Of a stretch of DNA of 64,000 nt, positions 41,480 through 52,749 are shown one piece after another. A program made the position numbers and the translations under genes. Source of the stretch: Lepidonotus clava (Eukaryota; Annelida; Polychaeta; Phyllodocida; Polynoidae); the NCBI GenBank assembly GCA_936440205.1, contig OW387148.1, forward strand, positions 42,443,003 through 42,507,002, written 5' to 3'. Position 1 is the stretch's first letter, and every line of letters begins with the position of its first letter. Below the pieces are notes generated by a model. That model was not told the DNA's origin, searched no databases, and saw only the letters and a list, made by a program, of their open reading frames with translations.

Positions 41480-42217
41480 GTGTTCGTCATCATCATCCTA
41501 GTTGTGATAGGATGTATCGCCAAGAAATGTTGGGGACTAAAAGGGGGAGCTGCAGGCCTGGCCCTGTCATCATTAGTGCCAAAGACGTCGGCTTACCCAC
41601 TGGACAGACTAAAGGAGGGCACCCTGCCACCTTGCCCTGAGGGAGATGCGCATCCGACATCTACAGCGGTGTTGGCTGTTCTCCTCGCAATACTTATTGT
41701 GGGCATCGTTGTTGTGGTATGGAAAAGGCGCAAAGGGCTTTTACACCAAATGGTTGATGGAATTTACGTCCAATTCACCTCTCCGGTGCATTCTGAAACA
41801 GTCTTCATTGGCGAACTAGCCATACCATATGACCACACATTTACTGAGGGTCATGTACTGTTGTTTTGTTGGCGGTGTACCTTAACCATGTACTGGGGTA
41901 CCAAACTCAAAGGTGCAGCGACACGACCGGGAATGCATCCACCTGACATTCCCTTACCCCAGACACTGATAGTATCTAAGAAACTAGCAAGGTTGATGAT
42001 GGGTACGTCCAAATCGCTCACCAGGACCAGACTCTTGAAATACTCGTGTGGACTGGCAACACCAATACCGGCAAACGTTCCACGGTTGGTGGACGCTGGA
42101 TGGACGGACCTGGGGGCCCCGGAACCTCGTTCGAGACCTCTACCGGCACCGGCCATAATCGGCGACCAATCAAGCCGAGCGGGAACGGGCGCTGTCTATG
42201 AAGCGTTAATATCGTAA
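41480..42217 (+). CDS. Membrane-anchor ORF next to the envelope-like ORF (245 aa)
   Basis: Open frame of 245 codons with no ATG at its reported start (GTG). It contains a hydrophobic segment at the very beginning (FVIIILVVIGCIA, followed by KK) and a second, longer one near residues 55-75 (AVLAVLLAILIVGIVVVVW) followed by a basic KRRKG stop-transfer. The remainder is a cytoplasmic-type region with no recognised motif. Its place directly after the envelope-like ORF suggests an envelope-related membrane protein; I describe it only as a separate open frame. Confidence 0.5.
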   Translation: MFVIIILVVIGCIAKKCWGLKGGAAGLALSSLVPKTSAYPLDRLKEGTLPPCPEGDAHPTSTAVLAVLLAILIVGIVVVVWKRRKGLLHQMVDGIYVQFTSPVHSETVFIGELAIPYDHTFTEGHVLLFCWRCTLTMYWGTKLKGAATRPGMHPPDIPLPQTLIVSKKLARLMMGTSKSLTRTRLLKYSCGLATPIPANVPRLVDAGWTDLGAPEPRSRPLPAPAIIGDQSSRAGTGAVYEALIS

Positions 42218-45200
42218 AAACACATGATTGAACAACCACCATTATTCTGCAGCATTGAGAATTGTAATGTATCTAGTGTTCGTTAAATTAACGTGTGAAC
42301 AAAAGGTTATGACAAAGTAGTCACGCCGCGAATATAAAGTGTACAAACTGTGGATAATCCTTCTCATCGAAATCAAGAAGAAGTAACTGCTCTTTGATAA
42401 ACAGGAGGGATCAAAAGACTCCTCTAAATGAACAAATGGAAGGTTTGTGAGTTTAAATGACTTACCTAACGCCTGTACCCAGGGAGAAACTTCATTTGTC
42501 TCAAACATGCCGATAGGTATATAATAAACATACAATGTCAGAAGCATAAGAACTCTATACATCGTCTTTCGGCAAAGCCGGGCACTTCTTCACTTCTTCA
42601 GCAGATTAGGTTCCATGTGTGTATATTCTTCTTACCAAAGTCATATGACATCTTGATTTTGCCAATGAATACGTTTCCTTGGACGCCTAAAATGCTCCTG
42701 AACCACCGTATCACGCGCTATACACCTGGTGCACTCGACGATGGTTAAAGTTGGGATGGCACTAAGTTGCAATGTGTTTTGTATTGTGTTTGTTAGACGA
42801 CGGTTAAGACAGTGCAAGAGTTATGAACAAGACTTACCGCACGCGAGGAGATGGAATCTGCCCTCGCGATGTAAATGGCACCTTACCGTATGTGACAATA
42901 CCTATACTACACTCAACAAACATTGAGAAGTGAATTTGAACTGAACTAAAGAAAACCACAGGATTATCAGCAAAGGACAATTATGAATTATCAACAGTGT
43001 TACACTACTATTGTTGAAATGTCTTTTGGTACACATTTGTTCACGATGCAGGGTAAGTGCTTTTATTGCTGAGATGGATTGACGATGCCATAATAAGATA
43101 ACTATCTAATAAACCTTATTCTAACGCCGTGGCAATGACTTGCCAAAATACATATTGAGGGGTTAGCAAAATAGTGAGCGGTACGCTCTTGAGTAGGCCA
43201 GGTCTACACGTATCTATAGACCTCACAGGGTAAGTTTCATATTACACGACTGTGCTCGGCTTAGTGTAATACTCTAAATTCTACTTCTAAAGTATGTGTC
43301 TTACACTGCTACTTTTAGGGGGAAGACCGCCTTCTAGTAATATAACTAGAGGGTAGGCGGTATATCTTCTACTGAAGTATACGTCATGTTACCGCACCCC
43401 GTACGGTCAGTGACACCCTTTTTGGAGCACGTCTTCTCAAAGAATTCTGTCGCGTCAAATCTGTGACTTGTGCTGGGGATGGTACCTTTACCTTAGCTAA
43501 TTCGAGTTCCATACATGAGAAGTACAAGTAAGTGGCTCCATATTATGCAGAACTAGCATAATAATAATGAAACATTCGTTCAGAATGTAGGCGTCATCCA
43601 TCCTTTTCGTCCCCATTGTAATATGTCATGGGAGAAACGGTGCTATCAAATGGTTGTGGTATCGCCAAAATAATCTCCTCATTTCGTGACGGGACATTAC
43701 GGGTTGTTTTAACACTCAGCGAAAGTAACTCCTGCAGATGCTGGATATGAGCGCTTTTTGATTTGTTGCATGCAAAGTGATTTTACATGTGTTCACACAA
43801 GACATCTGTGAAAAGACCCTGACGTGAGTAAAGTTGGAGTCGAAATTATGATGTTATTTCTGTGTCAAAAGTTTACCATTGGGTATTCGACCCGGGTTAA
43901 ATAATAGAAATTATAGAATTTAGTGAGTAGCCACTCGGTTCACAAGGTGCTGATCGGGTTTTGCTGACTATACATAATTTATGTAATTATGGAATCTATA
44001 ATTTCGCAAAAACCTGCTAAAAGAGGCAAGGAACCTCGATTGGTTGGCTCTACTGATTATGCTAATTAAGGCGGAAGGTAGAAAAATATTTCGGGAGCAG
44101 GATTGCTGTGAACTGAGTGAGTGGACAATTAGGATGTTAAGTGGTAGTGAAGGAAGCCTTCCTACTACACCTAGTCAAAGCACGACGATGCGTGTCAGCT
44201 TTGGTGGACGCTCTCGGAAGTTGGGGTCCGTTATGCGCCACACCACCTATAATTCTTCCTAGGGGAGGTCTCTCGCCGTAAAATAGTACTCTTCAAAACT
44301 ATGGGCGGGAGCCTCAAAACAAAGGGGGGAAGGGTATATTTCAGTTGCTGATGGAGGTCAGTTGCTGGAATAGCTCTAAAGATAATGTTTCATGTTGCAT
44401 GTTGTGTTAAAAACAAATGTTTCATGTTGCATGTTGTGTTGAAAAACAATTGTGTTATTGGAAAAGCAAGTCTGAAAGATCCTTGTTTCTCGATTCACAC
44501 TTACCTCTTTTCATTGGTCAACCGGGTGGGAGGTGAACCGTGATATTGTGATAATAGTGCAGATTCTTCCGTTTAAATGGTAATTGCATGATGAATCCTA
44601 TAAGGGAGGGGAAAGATAGGCTGGTGAAGGTATAGCGCTAGTCTTCCTCTACTCTTATCATCTCAAAAAGCCATGGTAACAGGTCGATTCTTAGGGACCT
44701 GGGGCCAAAATATTGTTACAAGTAAGGCTTCTGTACAAAACTCATCATCATTATTTGCAAAAACTTACCATAAACACACCTTTTTGTGACGACTGAGTCC
44801 GGAACGGTGCATGAGCAATGTTCTTAATATCGGTATTGTTGTTTTGAACATCTTAACTTACCTTAAAACCATTGCTGGGCGAGCAGATGTTGCATCAAAG
44901 CCCCGCGACCCAGGGTTGCTGATCGGGGTATTCCAAGTCAAAGCGTAAATATGTCCATGCCACGAACCGTGTGTTTGTGACGCGTGGGGGCGTCCAAATA
45001 TCTCACTGTCACTGCTTATGTCCCATTGGGATAAAAGACATGTGCTTGACTTTGGAAAGGTGTCCTATAGAAATTCTATCTGAAGGTGTGTAGTAAAACC
45101 GCGGAAGCTCTCTCTCACTGTTAAAACTTGCTATATTGTAATATGTTGTAGGTGCTGTTCCGGTGTGGGACAGTACATATAACGAAAAACCTATGTGAAA

Positions 45201-47368
45201 GCCTATAATGGTTTGTCGTCATCTCATTAGACTGGTCCATCTTGGAATTCATGTCCACCCCGTCACTCTCTTGCAAAGTAAGATTTGCAGTAACACACAC
45301 ATCCTGCTTATGTGATGTTGAGGTCACTGATACACATGTTTCTTGTGTTCTCTTCCACCTATTGTCATTCATTCTAAGCGAAAGCTGTCACCTGTAGACT
45401 TAATACTACGTCTACATCACCAACTCTTACTTCTTATGACTCTTGTCTTAGGAGGTCTGGGAGGAGGGAGTTCTCAATGGTAGGTAGTGAGTGGTTAGTA
45501 CTCCGTGCCGCCCCTTGAGACGGCCTTGCATCGCAAGGACCAACTCTTACCTTGATATCCTCCATTGGTAGCTTGACATGATCAGCGCCATTTGGTGAAT
45601 ATGTCCTTGACATTTGGTGACATTTCTATAGCTGAGTCGCTTGTTTCCAAAAGGAACACGTCCTGTACTTCGCCATAAACTTGTCGGTCCCCATTGATGC
45701 TTGAACCGTTTGGTTCTTCACAATGGTGGTCGGAGCAATGCTTCTTGACTGAACAAGTGATCCATTGACGGAATTTCCTTGAGGATATGACAGAGGTGCT
45801 GTTGTTGTCATGCAAAAAGAGATCATTTCCGATGTTGACGACCTGACCGTCCACTTGGGCTCTGTACCAGTTATTGTCTATCGGGAAGAAGTCTTGCAGT
45901 CGGTTGACTGCCTGGTTCCAAACATGTTGGGTCCCACTTCTTGGTAGATGGGGGTTGTCTGACTTACTTACTTAAAAAAAAAACTCCAGGTTTGGGCATT
46001 GTATGCTTGATTTAATCCTAAATCATGGGGAGCTCCACCAGTGGGCTAGTACGATCCATAAAAACATGAGAGGTTTTTAATATAGAGGGTTAATGCTCGG
46101 AATCGAGACAATGTGGGTCAGAAATCCTCCCCTGTCACTTTCCACTTTTGACTCGACCATTAAAATATGGGAGTTCACCAAGCACTTCAGTCTTTTCATA
46201 CCTCTTGATCATCCTCATCAATGTTTCGAAGCGAAGTGTTCTTGCCTAGTTGAATGGCATATCCCATGGTCATTAGTCAATTGTAATGGAATGACAGGTC
46301 TATCTCTTTTTCTCTTCTGGTGAGAACGTCTTGTCCATTCCTCACCATAGGGATTAGAGTAATGCCCTTTGGACGAATACTATTCTGTTGACGGGATTCC
46401 TTGAAAGTGGTGGAATAATCAATCTTTGAACGTTGCACGCTATAGAGTATACGAGACGGTAACTTTTGCAATCCGGTAGTTATCTTGTTAATCATGTGTT
46501 GTCATGATAATCCTTGCCTGTATGCGTTGTGAGTTCTTTCCCAGTCGTTTTGGAGACGATACAGTCCTTCTGTTCACTTTTGCCAGTTGAATTGGAAAAA
46601 ATACTGCCTTCTCTGTTCATTGGCAAGGTTTTGAAAACTGTGCATGTAATTTGTGTGCTATGTTGTGGTGCAACGAATTGCAAATGTATTAGACTAGGTT
46701 ACATACTAGTCATTCCTAATCGTTTCGAGTGCAGGAAAAAGGAACGAAAAACTAAGAAAAATAACTATGAGTAATGAGAGTCGTGAAGACTTATCTCATG
46801 TCGACCTATTTTGATTGTAAGTGAGACCCATCAAATGTGGTGAGACTAAGTTGTTAAACGAGTCCGAACAACTAAAACTGCACGAGCTGAATGCTTAGCT
46901 TTGTTGTAAATGAAAGGACAAATTCCATGTTAATACATATGGATCACCTCTTTATTAGACCTTCGCCGACCTGTCAACTGGATATGTGAATTCTTTTGCA
47001 TTGGTAACGCTGGTGAATTATTAATACTGGTCTTTAGAGGTAGACAGTTGAGTACTCTTACAAGGTACATTGTATTGATGTCGCTGGTACTATTGTAGAT
47101 GAGCGAACCGCTGGTTGACTAATTGAGTACTGTAAAATGGGAAGATCCTCATCCTTAAAATTGGTTAAGTTAATTATAACTACATATCTCGATGTATGAT
47201 GGATACCATTGTAAACAAACTGAAACATCTTACTGTATGCTGGATTCCATTGTACACGAAGATTTTAAAATTTATTATTAAAATTTAGTGACAAGGTAAC
47301 TCAAAGTTATGACACTAATCAAGGATCGATTACCACCATATCTATCCTCGAACTTAGCCGCCGTCGAT
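42218..47368. other. 5.1-kb apparently noncoding 3' region of the retroelement
   Basis: No ORF above ~90 codons and no recognised domain. It is not simple repeat; only a short tandem duplication around 44385-44450 (unit ATGTTTCATGTTGCATG...) stands out. It is rich in perfect splice-donor hexamers: GTAAGT occurs on the minus strand near 42460, 42832, 44499, 44763, 44856 and twice at 45962, and on the plus strand near 43053, 43230, 43528 and 46817, against about 1.3 expected per strand. Minus-strand open segments at 45121-45372 and 45582-45854 have plausible protein-like composition but no homology I recognise. It may hold leader exons of a spliced antisense or sense RNA. Confidence 0.5.
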
Positions 47369-47906
47369 TGTACTGACGCGGGTGGCCAGTCCATGTTTGG
47401 GCAGCATAACGTGAGCTTAGAAGCGCACGTGTAAGCCAATGTTTCACTGTGACAGTAGTGAAATGGGGGAGGAGTTAAGGTGTGACGTACCACCATATAA
47501 TAATGTGTTCCGCTCTTAGCTAGCCAGAGTAGCTGCACGCACTGTGTGAGTAAACATCCTGCGAAGGTTGGACCTTTAATCTGCAGTCTAGGTTCTGGAG
47601 AGAGTCATATAGAAATTGTGTTAGAGCGCGGAGCGTTGACTGAATGTGTTTGAGGGGACTCTAACCTCGGGACTGATCATGGTCAATCGAGTTCTTGTCA
47701 CGGAACGACTAGACATTGGATAATAAACAACAAATCCTTTCACAACAAGTGTTCACGTCTTACATGATGAGGGAACTATAATTATGTATTGGACGACCGC
47801 AGACGACGAGGAGGGAGACTGCGGATGGAGTTAGCTATAATCTATACAACGAAATATCACAAACACGCATTAACTTTAAATGGATAATTAACCTCTCTAT
47901 AGTTCA
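47369..47906 (+). repeat. 3' LTR
   Basis: Second copy of the LTR, 99.3 percent identical to the first by direct comparison (4 differences). It is followed by CTGT and then by the continuation of the ~60-bp array that also precedes the 5' LTR. The bases directly upstream are pyrimidine-mixed rather than a classical polypurine tract. Confidence 0.95.
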
Positions 47907-48480
47907 CTGTGTAGGGTCGTCATGTCAGTATTACGTACACTAACCACTGACCAGGTAATGGCATGTAACATGTGTTACAGGTATGAATTTTCTGTTATTA
48001 GACTGACCAGGTGAAATACTTGTTTTGAGCAGGTATTCACTTCATTATTTAACAAGGCCACATACTTATAAGAGGATTGTAAGTTTATTCTTGTTTATAA
48101 TTGTGGTGAATTGTAGTCACCATACCAACTCAATACAATGATATAGACTCTCCATATTGATCTTCACAGTATAAAAAATCCTTATGTTTTAATCCATCAG
48201 TCATTGATAAAACCAAGGACTGTCTGTTACTCGCCAATGCAATGTCGGGCACTGCATAAAATCACAAAGATTTGGGAACTAGACCTATGCTTATATATGA
48301 TCACACATGTAAATGTGGGTTCGTACCTTCGGAACCTTTTGTGCTACGGTTATGTTTGGCTACCATAACCAAATTAACCTCCACTTTCTGATCACATCTG
48401 TCATGTCTAAAGAATGGTATATTAGCCTAAGGTAACCTGATAAAACTTGTGTCGCAAGCAGGTACTGACTGATAAAACTT
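47907..48480 (+). repeat. ~60-bp minisatellite, right part
   Basis: Continues the unit broken at 30478: starts CTGTGTAGGGTCGTCATG and includes ATTACGTACACTAACCACTGACCAGG. Beyond ~47960 units are degenerate, with scattered GATAAAACTTG and GACCAGGT pieces up to about 48480. Confidence 0.75.
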
Positions 48481-48714
48481 GAATACAGAGTGGGAGGTTC
48501 AGGTCTATGCTCACCCCCCCCCCACCTCCACACACACACCTGGAGTACCTCAGGATAATGAACTCCACATGGGACCACTACTTCCACTGCGACCAGCAGG
48601 GAACTGGCTACCTGACCAAGGGGTATCCCCACCTGAACCTTACACCAAGTTTCTAAGGTAAGGGGTGGTCCCACCGGATTGTTTCCCCACTTCAACATTT
48701 GTCACCCACGGTTT

Positions 48715-49770
48715 TCTTCACTTGAGTGTTCCTCACTGAGGGGATTCCCCACTGGAGTGTTCATCATTGAGCAGATTCCCCATCAGAGTGCTCTTGATTG
48801 CGGGGATTTCCCACTGGAGTGTTCCTCACTGAGGGAATTCCCGACTGGAGTGTTCCTCACTGAGGAGTTTCCCCCACTGAAGTGTTCCTCACTGAGGGAT
48901 TCCCCACTAAAGTGTTCCTCACTGAGGAGATTCCCCACTGAAGTGTTCCTCCCTGAGGGGATTCCCCACTGGAGTCTTCATCATTGAGCAGATTCCCCAT
49001 CGGAGTGCTCTTGATTGTGGGGATTTCCCACTGGAGTGTTCCTTACTGAGGGGATTCCCCACTGGGGTGTTCTGCACTGAGGGAATTCCCCACTGGAGTG
49101 TTCCTCACTGAGGGGATTCTCCTCTGGAGTGTTCCTTATTAATGAGTTTCCCCCACTGAAATGTTCCTCTCTGAGGAGTTTCCCCCACTGAAGTGTTCCT
49201 CATTGAGAGATTCCCCACTAAAGTGTTTCTAACTGAGGGGATTCCCCACTGAAGTGTCCCTAACTGAGGAGTTTCCCCCACTGAAGTGTTCCTCACTGAG
49301 GGGATTCCCCACTGGAGCGTTTCCCACTGGGGGAATTCCCCACTGAAGTGTTCCTCACTGAGGGGATTCCCCACTGAAGTGTCCCTCACTGAGGGGTTTC
49401 CCCCACTGAAGTGTTCCTCACTGAGGGATTCCCCACTAAAGTGTTCCTCACTGAGGGGATTCTCCTCTGGAGTGTTCCTTATTGAGGAGTTTCCCCCACT
49501 GAAGTGTTCCTCACTGAGGAGTTTCCCCCACTGAAGTGTTCCTCACTGAGAGATTCCCCACTAAAGTGTCCCTCACTGAGGAGATTCCCCACTGGAGTGT
49601 TCCTCACTGAGGGGATTCCCTACTGGAACTTTTCTCACTGAGGGGATTCCCCACTGGAACTTTTCTCACTGAGGGGATTCCCCACTGGAATGTTCCCCAC
49701 TGAGTGGATTCTCCATTGGAGTGTCCCTCACTGAGAGGTTTCTTCAATGGAATGTTCCTTAATGAGAAGT
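48715..49770 (+). repeat. 30-32-bp minisatellite carrying NF-kappaB-type sites
   Basis: About 34 units of AGTGTTCCTCACTGAG then GGGATTCCCCACTGG with variants. GGGGATTCCC is exact in nine units, and GGGAATTCCC or GGGGATTTCC, which also fit GGGRNWYYCC, in about five more. Other units carry GAGGAGTTTCCCCCA. The reading frames across it on both strands are repeat translations. Confidence 0.92.
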
Positions 49771-49771
49771 A

Positions 49772-49880
49772 GGGGCTGATCCAGAAATTGTGAAAAAGAA
49801 AGGGGTACCCAAATTAAAAAGGGTCAATTTTGGGCACCCCCGTGCACCTGCTGAGCCCCCCTCCCCCTTGATCCGCCACC
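49772..49880 (+). mobile_element. hAT-like MITE flanked by AAGTA
   Basis: 109 bp between AAGTA at 49767-49771 and 49881-49885. Ends GGGGCTGATCCAG and TTGATCCGCCACC are imperfectly inverted. Interior non-coding. Confidence 0.65.
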
Positions 49881-49885
49881 AAGTA

Positions 49886-51252
49886 TTAGAACCTCAGTCA
49901 GAGTGTTTTACCCATGGCATCAGAGATTTCCTGTTTAGGATCTTTTACTTTAAAGTGCCCCCCTCCCCATGATGATGCCAACTACTTTAGGGCTCTTCTA
50001 ATAGTGAATGCCCCTCTGGAGGCCTAACAGACTGCTGGGTTATGGGGATTGAGTATGTGTTCCTTAGACTTAGTGTCTCTCTTGACCTACCAGTGTCAGG
50101 CCAGTGGAAAAAAATAAACTCATTTTCCAGGAGTAGTGAACTAGGCCAGGAGCTGCTCAAGGGCTCGTCAGATAAGTGGTTCTTCAGGGCTCGCCATACG
50201 TGGGTTAGATCCTCCAAGGGTGTTTTTTTTAAAGAGAAGGGTGGAGATTTAGGGTAAGTCATAAAACAGTCCCTCAAATACCCTCACGTGTATGACGTCA
50301 TGGACGTCTTAGGGACAAATACACGCATCAAGACTACGTTGGGACGAAAAATGGCGAATCTCCGGGCCAAAGAATGTTTAGATATTGTTTCACCGACTTG
50401 CTGTTTATTTAGGAACATTTGAATTTATTAATACGTGTTTTTTTTATTCAGAGGGAGCTATTAACCTTAAGAATGATAAAAGATTCTATGCATGTGAGAA
50501 ACTGTGTATCTTTGAAAATATTGCATCATGCATTCTAAAAGCAAAGAATTTGTATTTTTTCTTAGGCTAGCAGGTATTTATCAGCAAACAATGACTGAAA
50601 AACGAATCAAATGAACCTTTAAAGCTAGTATTTATGTAAAAGCATTTGTATGTATTCTAGATATGAATTAGGGCCTAAGTAATCATCTTATAGTGGACCG
50701 GCAGTAGTTTCGCTTACCTTTCTTATTTCCTTTGACCAGGAGCGTCCAGCTCTGAGTCAACATTCTACATTTCTTCTTCTGCCTTTTATTTTGTGTTTAT
50801 GGCAATTAATATGAAAATTAATTCAATCTGATCATGTTCCGCACGTTATAAGATCTTAATCAGTATCATTGTGGTTTCTGAAACGGCCGCCAGGAGGACA
50901 CTGTGCCTACCTGAGTTGTACATTCCCGCCACACGGGGGCAGCACCGGCTGGGGGGGATTTCTTTATTTTTTCTGACTTTAAGGGATCTGGGGGTTGTTC
51001 TGGAGACTAGGAGAGATTGAAAATCAGTTGTTTTCCGGGATAATGCCCTTATTAAAAATGTACATTCAGAGAGGAAGACAGACATCCAAAATCATTTATT
51101 GCATTCATGATGTAATTCCTAAAAACAATGTGCAAGGCCCAATTGAAGATGTATGCCTGTCAGCCAATATTGGTGTTCTGGTTTCTTAATGCCAAAATGT
51201 ATATTTCTGGGACCTATCATTATGCATGGAATCTTCTATTCACGCATATGCC
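49886..51252. other. Intergenic, one CTCF-like match
   Basis: CCACACGGGGGCAG at 50929-50944 fits the CTCF core well, next to GCCGCCAGGAGGACACTG. AT-rich elsewhere. No ORF I can support. Confidence 0.4.
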
Positions 51253-51389
51253 CAGGGGCGGACAGAGGAATTTAAGAATGGGGGGGGGGGGGGTTGCTAT
51301 AGTAACCTGTCATCCACATTACATAATTCTAATATCTGGACCAAAATAAGGTTCGTTCACTATTTAACCCACCCCTAGATCCACGCCTG
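51253..51389 (+). mobile_element. hAT-like MITE with ATGCC target duplication
   Basis: 137 bp, CAGGGGCGGACAGAG at the left and CTAGATCCACGCCTG at the right, with ATGCC at 51248-51252 and 51390-51394. A G run lies just inside the left end. Confidence 0.85.
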
Positions 51390-51464
51390 ATGCCGGTGAG
51401 TAAAACCGTTGTAACTGAGAGGAAATTCCCGGAACCATAACCAACATGACTGTCAGTGGGGGAA

Positions 51465-51600
51465 TTGTTTTTTTTTTGGGGGGGGGGGGGGTGGGGGGCC
51501 GGACGGGCCTTGCCCCCCCCCCCCCCTCCCCCTCCAAAAAAAAAAAGGAAAAGGAAAAGGAAAGGGAGGAAGGGGGAGAAAAGGAGGGAAGAGCCATAGT
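51465..51600. repeat. G/C/A homopolymer and GGAAAA-rich tract
   Basis: T9, G13, C14 and A13 runs followed by AGGAAAAGGAAAAGG. Low complexity only. Confidence 0.8.
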
Positions 51601-51784
51601 TCCCCTGCCGGCCTTCCTTTCAGGGATGTATGTCAGGGTTAATGAAAAAATCTGAAAATCAAGAGAGAAAATTTATAATAATCTTAAAATGCCATAAAAC
51701 GGCATGTAAGGAATTCAGTTTGAAAATTATTATTTGAGGTGATGGTGTGAAAAAATCTGAAATCAGATTAAAATCTGAAAACTT

Positions 51785-51930
51785 AAATTCGACAGGGGAC
51801 AGGGCTAATTCTTAAATTCGACAGGGGACGTAGGTCTAAACTGAGATATAGGCCTAAGGGTCAAGCAACGGGGACGTTTTTTTAAATTCGACAAGGGACA
51901 TGGGACCCCCCCATCTAGACCCCCCCTTAG
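51785..51930. repeat. CGACATG-type dispersed repeat, locus 3
   Basis: TTAAATTCGACAGGGGACA occurs three times with variants, ending CCCCCCATCTAGACCCCCC as in locus 2. Confidence 0.65.
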
Positions 51931-52014
51931 TCCCTTGCTTTCGTTCCAAACTCTTTGCTTCCCCTTCCAGCCTTTTCCTTCCTGTTGATACCTTCCCCTT
52001 AATAAGTCACAGGA

Positions 52015-52515
52015 GCACCTCAAAATGCCTCAGATTGCATGAATGAGAAGTTCACTTTTCAAAAATTATCTGGGGGTAGCCCCCCATACCCCCCCCCCTC
52101 CGAATTGGAGGGGGAACCCCTCCCACGCCCCCAACAGGAGGGGGAATCCCTCTCATACCCTCCTTTGCCACATATATGATATACACTACCACATATACAC
52201 CACCATTCTCTGGAAGAATGGATATGCAAATTGAAAATATTTGGACAAAAATGGCATCCCTTAATTTCATATAAGTACTTCAGATTGCCTCAGATTGCTT
52301 GAATAAGAGGCTATCTTTTCAAAATATTCCTGGGGGTGGCCCCCCATACCCCCCCCCCCCCCCCCCATGGGAGGGGATCCTCTCCCCTAACATCCCCTTG
52401 GACTGGGTCTCCAAAGTACCTCAGAATGCCTCAGATTGCATGATTGAGAGTTTATATTTCCTAAATGTCCTCATAGATTATCCTCATGTACAACAAAAAT
52501 CCCTGGAATAATTGA
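52015..52515 (+). repeat. Dispersed repeat B, left cluster (three copies)
   Basis: GCCTCAGATTGC(A/T)TGAAT, TTTTCAAAA, CTGGGGGT.GCCCCCCATACCCCC and (A)GGAGGGGA units begin near 52025 and 52280, with a shorter copy from 52418. The same repeat returns at 54530-54690, beyond the 120-bp satellite. Confidence 0.7.
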
Positions 52516-52749
52516 TACCTAAATAAACAAGTGCAACTGTATAATCTCGTTTAAAACTGAATTCGTTATTAAAATAACGAGATTCTTCGCCTGTTAATGA
52601 AAAAGAAACTACTAAAGTTTGAAATAAATAATTGTAAGATAATCGTATATTTGTTTAAAGAAGAGGTTGTTATCAGCAAAGAGGAACTCTTGAAGTAAAA
52701 TAGAATATCCTATTTAGATGCTGTATTAAAGTGAGAACAAATTGTGTGA

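Larger units (their letters stand above)
30479..47906 (+). mobile_element. 17.4-kb Ty3/Gypsy LTR retrotransposon with envelope-like and antisense ORFs
   Basis: Two 538-bp direct repeats (30479-31016 and 47369-47906) starting TG and ending CA enclose gag, protease and pol ORFs in the domain order reverse transcriptase, RNase H, integrase, which is diagnostic of Ty3/Gypsy (Metaviridae). The flanks read CTGT on both sides, a 4-bp target duplication, and the surrounding ~60-bp minisatellite continues uninterrupted across the insertion. The LTRs differ at only 4 of 538 sites, so insertion is recent; at 1-5 substitutions per kb per million years, an assumed range, this is of the order of one to a few million years. 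At 17.4 kb it is far longer than the usual 5-10 kb of animal Gypsy elements, because of extra ORFs after pol and about 5.1 kb of apparently noncoding DNA. gag, protease and pol look whole; at most about one break is suspected, in the envelope-like part. A purine tract directly before the 3' LTR and a clear tRNA primer site are not obvious. Confidence 0.95.

Noticed and set aside
47330-47368. Polypurine tract before the 3' LTR
   Set aside because: The bases before 47369 are not purine-rich, so I did not annotate one.
49105-49389. 94-aa frame with SVRNTSVGETPQ-type repeats, and the matching plus-strand frames
   Set aside because: They are translations of the ~31-bp minisatellite; no start context or domain.
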